Shown here piece after piece: positions 1 through 4,698 of a stretch of 5,011 nucleotides of DNA. Numbering within the stretch: position 1 is the first letter of the stretch; each line of letters starts with the position of its first letter. This DNA comes from Methylocystis sp. (GTDB lineage Bacteria > Pseudomonadota > Alphaproteobacteria > Rhizobiales > Beijerinckiaceae). A program made the translations under genes and the position numbers. The notes below the pieces were generated by a model. It saw only the letters and a program-made list of their open reading frames with translations, searched no databases and was not told where the DNA came from. The DNA is taken from positions 1 through 5,011 of the forward strand of contig JALRFG010000148.1 in assembly GCA_023253795.1 (NCBI GenBank), given 5' to 3'.

Positions 1-19
1 GGGTGCTGCGTCTTATGCA

Positions 20-87
20 GTTGTAATAATGCGCCACCAATATCTATGTATACATACAAAATGTCCTAAAACAATAATTATTCAGCA
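20..87. promoter_or_regulatory. AT-rich non-coding patch upstream of anmK, possible promoter region
   Basis: This stretch is only about a quarter to a third G+C by eye, in sharp contrast to the GC-rich genes around it. It contains a perfect 12-base palindrome (45-56) and a perfect 10-base palindrome AATAATTATT (73-82). No gene with recognisable coding content covers it. The short open frame that crosses it has no family resemblance and runs into anmK in the wrong frame. I could not find a convincing -35/-10 pair for anmK. On the minus strand, TTGTTT followed 16 bases later by TATACA is a weak candidate for a leftward gene lying outside the window. A promoter or regulator-binding role is inferred from composition and position only. 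Confidence 0.35.
45..56. repeat. 12-base perfect palindrome TATGTATACATA
   Basis: The two halves are exact reverse complements around the 50/51 centre, and the purine-pyrimidine alternation continues to position 58. It lies about 100 bases before the anmK start. A dimeric regulator could bind such a site, but no matching regulator is visible here and a 12-base AT palindrome can arise by chance in AT-rich DNA. Confidence 0.4.
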
Positions 88-107
88 CGCGCGCTCCCAC
101 GCGCGCG
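88..107. repeat. CG-repeat inverted repeat (7-bp stem, 6-base loop)
   Basis: CGCGCGC (88-94) and GCGCGCG (101-107) are exact reverse complements with a six-base loop between them. The segment also forms a direct repeat of CACGCGCG with a 12-base period. No T tract follows on either strand, so it does not look like a Rho-independent terminator. It would lie in the anmK leader if transcription starts in the AT-rich patch. Function unknown. Confidence 0.4.
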
Positions 108-139
108 GCAAGGCAAAGCTTGTTATCCTCAGCCTGTTC

Positions 140-145
140 AGGAGA
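140..145 (+). promoter_or_regulatory. ribosome binding site of anmK
   Basis: AGGAGA sits seven bases before the TTG at 153 and is the strongest Shine-Dalgarno match in this leader. It decides the start in favour of TTG-153 over the in-frame upstream TTG at 120, which would add 11 residues with no match to the family. Confidence 0.75.
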
Positions 146-152
146 GATTCGC

Positions 153-1274
153 TTGCCTCTTTATCGCGCTATTGGTCTGATGTCCGGCACGTCGATGGAC
201 GGCGTCGACGTTGCGCTTATTGAGACGGATGGCGACGCGCAGGTCGCGCTCGGACCCGCTGGTCATTTTCCCTACAATGACTCCGACCGCGCGTTGTTGC
301 GCAATGCGCTGGGCGAGGCGGCTTCGCTGACGGATCGCGACGCGCGTCCGGGCGTGCTGGCTTTCGCCGAACGCATGGTGACGGATCGTCATGCGGAAGC
401 GGTCGAAGCGTTTCTCGCCGCCAACGCCATTGAGGCGTCCACCATCGATCTCGTCGGATTCCATGGCCAAACCGTGCTGCATCGGCCGAAGCAGCGTCTG
501 ACAATCCAGATCGGCGACGGGCCGGCGCTGGCGGCGCGACTGGGAATCGACGTGGCCTATGATTTTCGCGCCGCCGATATTGCGGCGGGCGGCGAGGGCG
601 CGCCCATTGTGCCGGTGTTTCATCGCGCGCTTGTCGCCGCCGGCGGCATGAAGGGCGAGGTGGCGCTGTTGAATATCGGCGGCGTCGCCAATGTCACTTA
701 TGTTGACGACGGCATGTCCCCCATCGCCTGCGACACCGGTCCGGGCAATGCGCTGATTGATGATCTCATGCTTCATCGCACCGGCGCGCCGATTGATCGT
801 CATGGCCATATGGCGGCGCGCGGACGGGTCAATGAAGCGGCCTTACTGCGGATGCTGGCGCATCCCTTCTTCGATCAGCCGCCGCCGAAATCGCTTGATC
901 GCAACGCTTTCGCGCTCGACGCCGTCGAGCGGCTCTCGACCGAAGACGCGGCGGCGACGCTCACCGCCTTCACCGCCGCATCGGTTCTGCGGCTGTTTCC
1001 GCATCTGCCGACACAGCCGCAATTGCTGATCGTCTGCGGTGGCGGCGCGCGTAATCCGATCCTTGTGCGGGAACTGGTGATGCGCCTGCCGTGCAGGGTG
1101 ACGACGGCGGACGCGATTGGCTGGTCGGCCGACTCCATGGAGGCGCAGGCCTTCGCCTATCTCGCTGCGCGGGTCGCAGAAGGCCTGCCGCTCACTTTTC
1201 CGACGACGACCGGCGCGCCGCAGCCGATGTGCGGCGGCGTGCTGGCGCGGGCGCAAGCGACGGGCGTTAGCTGA
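153..1274 (+). CDS. anmK: anhydro-N-acetylmuramic acid kinase
   Basis: This cytoplasmic peptidoglycan-recycling enzyme opens the 1,6-anhydro ring of anhMurNAc and phosphorylates it with ATP, giving MurNAc-6-phosphate. The product is 373 residues, close to the roughly 370 usual for the family, so it appears complete. Visible family signatures in order are the N-terminal phosphate-binding block GLMSGTSMDGVD (8-19), HGQT (104-107), a conserved FRAADIAAGGEGAPIVP block (138-154), NIGGVAN (174-180), CDTGPGN (193-199) and VCGGGARNP (294-302). Asp194 in CDTGPGN is the expected catalytic base by analogy with Asp182 of characterised AnmK. The SADSMEAQAFA segment near residues 326-336 is also typical. 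The start is TTG at 153, chosen because AGGAGA precedes it at good spacing and the family motif begins at residue 8. The gene converges with the hydrolase gene and their stop codons touch. MupP, AmgK and NagZ partners are not visible here. Identification is strong; activity is inferred from the motifs. Confidence 0.95.
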   Translation: MPLYRAIGLMSGTSMDGVDVALIETDGDAQVALGPAGHFPYNDSDRALLRNALGEAASLTDRDARPGVLAFAERMVTDRHAEAVEAFLAANAIEASTIDLVGFHGQTVLHRPKQRLTIQIGDGPALAARLGIDVAYDFRAADIAAGGEGAPIVPVFHRALVAAGGMKGEVALLNIGGVANVTYVDDGMSPIACDTGPGNALIDDLMLHRTGAPIDRHGHMAARGRVNEAALLRMLAHPFFDQPPPKSLDRNAFALDAVERLSTEDAAATLTAFTAASVLRLFPHLPTQPQLLIVCGGGARNPILVRELVMRLPCRVTTADAIGWSADSMEAQAFAYLAARVAEGLPLTFPTTTGAPQPMCGGVLARAQATGVS

Positions 1275-1949
1275 TCAGTCGCCGCGCGAGGGAATCGCGA
1301 TACGCGTCGGATTGCCGAGACGCCGGTCGAGATAGGCGTCGACATGCGCGATCAGCGGCTCAACCCGGTTTTCGAAAAAGTGATTGGCGCCTTCGACCAC
1401 AGCGTGCTCGATGACAATGCCCTTTTGCGTCTTCAGCTTTTCGATCAGCGGCGTCACTTCCTTGAGCGGCGCGACGCGATCGAGATCGCCGTGAACGAAC
1501 AGGCCCGAGGACGGGCAGGGGGCGAGGAAAGAGAAGTCGAAACGATTGGCCGGCGGGGCCACCGAAATGAAGCCTTCGATCTCCGGGCGGCGCATCAGCA
1601 ACTGCATGCCGATCCACGAGCCGAAGGAGACGCCGGCGATCCAGCAGGCGCGCGCCTCGGGATTGACGCCCTGCGCCCAGTCGAGCGCGGCGGCGGCGTC
1701 GGACAGTTCGCCCGAACCGTGATCGAAATTGCCCTGCGAACGGCCGACGCCCCGGAAATTGAAGCGCAGAACCGAAAACCCTCGCTCGGCGAAGGAATAA
1801 TACATATTGTAGACAATCTGGTTGTTCATCGTGCCGCCGAACTGCGGATGCGGATGCAGGATGATCGCCAGCGGCGCACCACGCGTGGTAGACTGGTGAA
1901 AACGGCCTTCAAGCCGGCCCGCGGGGCCGGTAAAAATAACTTCAGGCAT
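1275..1949 (-). CDS. alpha/beta hydrolase of the short (about 220-residue) proteobacterial family
   Basis: The predicted 224-residue protein has an alpha/beta hydrolase fold. Visible landmarks are LHPHPQFGG (31-39), the oxyanion-side strand and turn RFNFRGVGRSQG (62-73), the nucleophile elbow GVSFG with Ser108, the acid-loop segment HGDLDRVAP with Asp157 as the likely acid (Asp155 is the alternative), and GANHFF with His190 as the likely catalytic histidine. All three triad positions are therefore present. There is no signal peptide or membrane segment, so it is probably cytoplasmic. The family is widespread in rhizobia and is usually annotated only as alpha/beta hydrolase; the substrate is unknown. 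The frame stays open far upstream, antisense to scpA, but the ATG at 1949 is chosen because MPEVIFTGPAGRLEGRF is the usual family N-terminus and an AAGGG-type ribosome site precedes it. The gene is convergent with anmK and divergent from scpA, so it is probably transcribed alone. Confidence 0.9.
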   Translation of the reverse strand: MPEVIFTGPAGRLEGRFHQSTTRGAPLAIILHPHPQFGGTMNNQIVYNMYYSFAERGFSVLRFNFRGVGRSQGNFDHGSGELSDAAAALDWAQGVNPEARACWIAGVSFGSWIGMQLLMRRPEIEGFISVAPPANRFDFSFLAPCPSSGLFVHGDLDRVAPLKEVTPLIEKLKTQKGIVIEHAVVEGANHFFENRVEPLIAHVDAYLDRRLGNPTRIAIPSRGD

Positions 1950-1981
1950 CGGAACCCTTCGTTTTGCAATAGCTGGGCCGC

Positions 1982-2012
1982 CTTCTAGCACGCGACGACC
2001 CGCGAAATGCAA
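1982..2012 (-). promoter_or_regulatory. weak candidate promoter of the hydrolase gene
   Basis: Reading the minus strand, TTGCAT (2012-2007) is followed 19 bases later by TAGAAG (1987-1982). That places a plausible start point some 25 bases before the hydrolase ATG. Each hexamer matches only three to four of six consensus bases and the spacer is long, so this is a position-supported guess. Confidence 0.22.
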
Positions 2013-2093
2013 GGATATTCGTCCTCTTGCCGGCGGTTTCGCCGCGGCGCGGTCCGGCGCGGCACGGTCAATCCTGTGGATTGCCGATCCAGA

Positions 2094-2120
2094 GCCGGCG
2101 CTTTGCTTGCGGGCGCCGGC
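2094..2120. repeat. inverted repeat upstream of scpA (8-bp GC stem, 11-base loop)
   Basis: GCCGGCGC (2094-2101) and GCGCCGGC (2113-2120) are exact reverse complements. No T tract follows on either strand, so a Rho-independent terminator is unlikely. It lies 64 bases before the scpA start, where an operator or a leader hairpin could sit. GC-rich inverted repeats of this size are also common by chance in such genomes. Confidence 0.4.
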
Positions 2121-2173
2121 CAAAACAACCATTCTCCCGACCTGATTTCGCGCTCCGGCGCGATGAGTCGCGT

Positions 2174-2179
2174 GAAGGG
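2174..2179 (+). promoter_or_regulatory. ribosome binding site of scpA
   Basis: GAAGGG lies five bases before the ATG at 2185. Three start-like codons stand in a row (GTG 2179, ATG 2182, ATG 2185). The first overlaps this site and the second is only two bases from it, so the third is the best placed. Confidence 0.6.
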
Positions 2180-2184
2180 TGATG

Positions 2185-3009
2185 ATGGCGCAGGAGCTGG
2201 CGTTCGAGCTGGAAGACGGACCGCACGGCGAAGAGGAAGCCTTCCTCGTCGACGTTGACGGATTCGAGGGGCCGCTCGATCTCCTGCTTGAGCTTGCCCG
2301 TCGCCAGAAGGTTGATCTGGCGCGCATTTCCATCCTGGCGCTGGCCGAGCAATATCTCGCCTTCATCGAAGCCGCCCGCAAGGTGCGGCTGGAGCTCGCC
2401 GCCGATTATCTGGTGATGGCGGCTTGGCTCGCCTTTCTCAAATCGCGCCTTTTGCTGCCCGAGCAGCCCAAAAACGGCGAAGAGCCCTCAGCCGTCGATC
2501 TGGCGGCGGCGCTGGCCGAGCGGCTGCGTCAGCTTGAACTGATCCGCCTCGCCGCCGACCGCCTGACCCAGCGCGCCCAGCTCGGCCGCGACATGTTCAT
2601 GCGCGGCGGCCCGGAGGGGATCGAGACGATCTCCCAGCCGAAATATCAGGCCAAGCTGTTCGATCTGCTCTCGGCCTACGCCCGTCAAAGACAGAAGTCG
2701 GTGACGTCGCGCGTTGTGCTCAAGCAGCGCACAGTCTGGTCGCTCGCCGAAGCGCGCGAGGCGCTGGAGCGTCTCGCCGGCGTAGCGGCGGAATGGACCG
2801 TGCTCGACGACTTCCTGCTGCATTACTGCGCAGACATGCAAACGGCGCGCACCGTGCGCGCTTCGGCCTTTTCCGCCTCGCTCGAAATGGTGCGGGAAGG
2901 GCGTTTAGATATCCGACAGGACCGTCCCTTCGCGCCCTTGTGGATGCGCCGACGGTCTTCGGACCAAGAGGAGCCGAACGCCGGATTATTCCCGGCTGAG
3001 GCGTCGTGA
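2185..3009 (+). CDS. scpA: segregation and condensation protein A (kleisin subunit of SMC-ScpAB)
   Basis: ScpA is the kleisin that bridges the SMC ATPase heads and binds ScpB, forming the condensin that compacts and segregates the chromosome in the cytoplasm. The product is 274 residues, the usual size in alphaproteobacteria. After a short acidic leader (1-25), the hallmark FEGPLDLLLEL (27-37) opens the N-terminal SMC-neck-binding domain. This is followed by VDLARISI (43-50) and the YLVMAAWLAFLKSRLLLP helix (75-92). The middle is rich in helix-forming residues. The C-terminal winged helix carries the typical FSASLEMVREGRLDIRQD stretch (from 229) and ends in FAPLWMR, with a variable 19-residue tail. 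The stop codon is only 16 bases before the scpB start, so the two are almost certainly co-transcribed. The ATG at 2185 is preferred because of GAAGGG five bases upstream; alternatives at 2179 and 2182 change the protein by only one or two residues. Confidence 0.95.
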   Translation: MAQELAFELEDGPHGEEEAFLVDVDGFEGPLDLLLELARRQKVDLARISILALAEQYLAFIEAARKVRLELAADYLVMAAWLAFLKSRLLLPEQPKNGEEPSAVDLAAALAERLRQLELIRLAADRLTQRAQLGRDMFMRGGPEGIETISQPKYQAKLFDLLSAYARQRQKSVTSRVVLKQRTVWSLAEAREALERLAGVAAEWTVLDDFLLHYCADMQTARTVRASAFSASLEMVREGRLDIRQDRPFAPLWMRRRSSDQEEPNAGLFPAEAS

Positions 3010-3011
3010 TC

Positions 3012-3017
3012 GGGGAG
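3012..3017 (+). promoter_or_regulatory. ribosome binding site of scpB
   Basis: GGGGAG lies eight bases before the TTG at 3026. A nearer ATG at 3019 is out of frame and runs into a stop after 16 codons, so the TTG is favoured. An in-frame GTG at 3062 is possible but has no comparable site before it. Confidence 0.55.
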
Positions 3018-3025
3018 AATGCGGA

Positions 3026-3904
3026 TTGGCGCAGCCAGCCGAAAAGATCGAACTATTCGACGTGAATAGCGACGAAGAGCTTGCGCGCTACGAAGCCGCG
3101 CTGCACGAGGCCGAGCGCATCGTTGAGGCGATGCTGTTCGCCGCCACCGAACCGCTGGATGAGACGGACCTGTCCCGCCGCATCGACGAGTCCGTTGCAC
3201 TCGACGACGTGCTGGAACGTTTGCGCGACCATTACGCCGCGCGCGGCGTGAATCTCACTCGCGTCGGCAAGAAGTGGTTTTTCCGCACCGCCGCCGATCT
3301 GTCGTGGATTCTCGCCCGTGAGCAGGTCGAGGAAAAGAAACTGTCGCGCGCCGCGCTGGAGACGCTGGCGATCATCGCCTATCACCAGCCGACGACCCGC
3401 GCCGAGATCGAAGAAATTCGCGGCGTCGCCATCTCCAAGGGCACGCTCGACGTTCTGCTGGAAACCGGCTGGATCCGGCTGCGTGGACGCCGCAAGGCGC
3501 CCGGCCGACCGATCACCTATGGCACCACCGACGCATTCCTGATGCAGTTTGGCCTGGAGCAGATCACCGATCTGCCGGGGCTGGAGGAGCTGAAAGGCGC
3601 CGGCCTGTTCGACGGACGCCTGCCCAAGGGCTTCGGCGTGCCGCAGCCTTCCGACGACGAGGCGCTGCGCGACGACGAGGATCCGCTGGAGGACGAGGCG
3701 CCGCTGCTGCTGGACATGGAGTTTCCGGAAGAAGCGGAGGCTGTCGAAGCGATGGCCGACGCGGCTGGCGAGGAACTCGGCCATCAGGATGACCATGAGA
3801 CCGACCTCGAGATCGACGCGGAAGCGGACGATCAGCCGGGCCACGAGAATGACCAGGAAATTGGCCGTCTAACGGGTCACGAAACAGACGACGACGCAGA
3901 CTGA
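3026..3904 (+). CDS. scpB: segregation and condensation protein B, with long acidic C-terminal tail
   Basis: ScpB dimers bind the ScpA kleisin and regulate the SMC condensin. The product is 292 residues. Two winged-helix domains are visible: the first around 26-95 (AERIVEAMLFAATEPLDE onward, with GKKWFFRTA at 81-89), the second around 105-175 with LSRAALETLAIIAYHQP (106-122), the IRGV..SKGTLDVLLE core (131-146) and GRPITYGTTDAFL (160-172). The conserved LPGLEELKG segment (183-191) closes the core. Residues 210-292 form a low-complexity tail with 36 Asp/Glu against two Arg and no Lys, including repeated Gly-His-acidic units near 252, 272 and 284. Such a tail is not part of the core fold and is probably disordered. 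The TTG start at 3026 is backed by GGGGAG at good spacing, and the 16-base gap after scpA suggests translation from one message. Exact N-terminus is moderately certain, family assignment very certain. Confidence 0.94.
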   Translation: MAQPAEKIELFDVNSDEELARYEAALHEAERIVEAMLFAATEPLDETDLSRRIDESVALDDVLERLRDHYAARGVNLTRVGKKWFFRTAADLSWILAREQVEEKKLSRAALETLAIIAYHQPTTRAEIEEIRGVAISKGTLDVLLETGWIRLRGRRKAPGRPITYGTTDAFLMQFGLEQITDLPGLEELKGAGLFDGRLPKGFGVPQPSDDEALRDDEDPLEDEAPLLLDMEFPEEAEAVEAMADAAGEELGHQDDHETDLEIDAEADDQPGHENDQEIGRLTGHETDDDAD

Positions 3905-3938
3905 GCCGGTCGCCCGTCAGCGTCACCTATCCTCCTGC

Positions 3939-3958
3939 GCGCCTTGTTTTTGAGGCGC
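3939..3958. repeat. small inverted repeat after scpB with a T-rich loop
   Basis: GCGCCT (3939-3944) pairs with AGGCGC (3953-3958), plus one extra T-G wobble pair, around a loop containing five T residues. On the plus strand it begins 34 bases after the scpB stop. The T run is inside the loop and not after the stem, so this does not have the layout of a Rho-independent terminator. It may partly attenuate transcription or stabilise the upstream message; that is speculation. Confidence 0.35.
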
Positions 3959-3981
3959 CGGAGGCTTACCTTGCGGCCAAT

Positions 3982-3997
3982 CGGATCGCCTGATCCG
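3982..3997. repeat. hairpin CGGATC/GATCCG in the scpB-tatA spacer
   Basis: A perfect 6-bp stem with the four-base loop GCCT lies 29 bases before the tatA start and ends 16 bases before its ribosome site. No T tract follows. It is compact enough to fold in the tatA leader, but no function can be assigned from sequence. Confidence 0.35.
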
Positions 3998-4013
3998 GAG
4001 ATATTTGCGCTTT

Positions 4014-4018
4014 GGAGG
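4014..4018 (+). promoter_or_regulatory. ribosome binding site of tatA
   Basis: A full GGAGG core lies eight bases before the ATG at 4027, the best ribosome site in the cluster. It overlaps the in-frame TTG at 4012, which argues against the longer start. Strong initiation here fits the known need for excess TatA over TatB and TatC. Confidence 0.8.
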
Positions 4019-4026
4019 CCAGCATT

Positions 4027-4239
4027 ATGGGCAGTTTGTCGATCTGGCACTGGATCATCGTCGGCGGCGTGGTGTTTGTGCTGTTTGGCGGCAAGTTCAA
4101 GATCTCCGATGTGATGGGCGACGTCGCCAAGGGCATCAAAGCCTTCAAGAAGGGCCTCGCCGAAGAAGAAATCGCCGGGGACAAGCCGACGGAACCGCGC
4201 GCCATCGACGACAAATCCGCCGACGGCAATAAGGTCTGA
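4027..4239 (+). CDS. tatA: Sec-independent protein translocase subunit TatA
   Basis: TatA oligomerises at substrate-loaded TatBC complexes to let folded twin-arginine proteins cross the inner membrane. The 70-residue product has the standard plan. A short periplasmic N-terminus (MGSLSIWHW) leads into a single membrane helix at about 7-20 and the FGG hinge (20-22). An amphipathic helix follows at about 26-43, containing the MGDVAKGIKAFKKG signature with the conserved Phe40. The rest is a charged, flexible tail (44-70). The segment between hinge and amphipathic helix reads KFKISDV where many TatA proteins have a K-K-L/I-P type sequence. The ATG at 4027 is chosen for its GGAGG ribosome site; a start at TTG 4012 would add five residues before the usual MGS beginning. 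The gene follows scpB after 122 bases and precedes tatB by 48 bases. Confidence 0.95.
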   Translation: MGSLSIWHWIIVGGVVFVLFGGKFKISDVMGDVAKGIKAFKKGLAEEEIAGDKPTEPRAIDDKSADGNKV

Positions 4240-4287
4240 CCCCCGGCGCAGTCGCATCCTCCGCGCGGCGCGCAGGCGAATAGGCAC

Positions 4288-4698
4288 ATGTTCGATCTCG
4301 ACCCCGGAAAACTTCTGGTTATCGGCATTGTCGCGCTGGTCGCGATCCCGTCGAAGGATTTGCCGCGTGTGTTGCGCACACTGGGGCAGGCGACGGGACG
4401 GATGCGCCGCATGGCGGCCGAGTTTCAGGGACAATTTATGGAAGCGATGCGCGAGGCGGAGCTGGACGACCTGCGCAAAGAAGTCGACGCGACCAAAACC
4501 GCGTTGCGCACATCGACCAGTCTCGACGCCGCTTTCGATCCGCTGATTGAAGCGCGCAAACAGATGACCGAAGCGATCGCCGCCCAGACCAGACTGACGC
4601 CGTCTAAACCCGCGCAACAGGCCGCCGCCGACACGACTCCTGCGGCGGACGCCGGGCCTGCGACAGACAAGGTTTCGTCCGGAGACGCGCAGGCATGA
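4288..4698 (+). CDS. tatB: Sec-independent protein translocase subunit TatB
   Basis: TatB works with TatC in the receptor complex that recognises twin-arginine signal peptides. The 136-residue product starts MFDLDPGKLL and has one membrane helix (about 8-21). A charged amphipathic region KDLPRVLRTLG (23-33) follows, then a long helical segment with EFQGQFMEAMREAE (45-58). An Ala/Thr/Pro-rich variable tail runs from about 100 to 136. Position and the MFD start separate it from TatA. Two positions depart from the best-known TatB pattern: Lys8 replaces the usual Glu8, and Pro21-Ser22 replaces the Gly-Pro hinge. The reading frame is otherwise intact. The ribosome site is weak, with only AGG/TAGG-type matches at poor spacing before ATG 4288, perhaps reflecting low TatB demand relative to TatA. 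Its stop overlaps the tatC start as ATGA, indicating coupled translation. Confidence 0.93.
   Translation: MFDLDPGKLLVIGIVALVAIPSKDLPRVLRTLGQATGRMRRMAAEFQGQFMEAMREAELDDLRKEVDATKTALRTSTSLDAAFDPLIEARKQMTEAIAAQTRLTPSKPAQQAAADTTPAADAGPATDKVSSGDAQA

Larger units (their letters stand above)
1950..2184. other. divergent intergenic region between the hydrolase gene and scpA
   Basis: These 235 bases separate two genes transcribed away from each other and should hold both promoters. Frames crossing it give arginine- and serine-rich translations with no family resemblance, including none to NagZ, which often precedes scpA in related bacteria. I see an 8-bp inverted repeat at 2094-2120 and a weak leftward promoter candidate at 1982-2012, but no clear rightward sigma-70-like promoter. 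Confidence 0.6.

Noticed and set aside
1..23. Small hairpin CTGC...GCAG followed by TTG at the window edge, as a terminator
   Set aside because: The stem is only four to five base pairs and the following T run is too short; the upstream gene is not in the window.
29..223. A 64-codon open frame starting in the AT-rich patch
   Set aside because: It overlaps anmK in a different frame, has no ribosome site and its translation resembles no known family.
138..809. A 223-codon minus-strand open frame opposite anmK
   Set aside because: It is a shadow of anmK, rich in Arg and His, with no recognisable family pattern.
1344..1988. A long plus-strand open frame (214 codons) lying over the hydrolase gene
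   Set aside because: It is the antisense of the hydrolase. The minus-strand translation carries a full catalytic triad and family motifs, while this one has none; long antisense frames are expected in GC-rich genes.
1989..2184. Possible nagZ remnant or small gene before scpA
   Set aside because: The plus-strand translation is Arg/Ser-rich with no NagZ motif, and the frame runs into scpA out of register. No support for a pseudogene.
3053..3844. A 263-codon minus-strand open frame opposite scpB
   Set aside because: It mirrors the scpB codons, shows no domain features and has no ribosome site that would outweigh the clear ScpB motifs on the other strand.
3939..3958. Rho-independent terminator after scpB
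   Set aside because: The stem is short and the T run lies in the loop; the bases after the stem are GC-rich and contain no T tract.
3877..4617. A 246-codon minus-strand open frame spanning the tatA-tatB region
   Set aside because: It crosses two genes and their spacers, is antisense to clear Tat proteins and has shadow-like Arg-rich composition.
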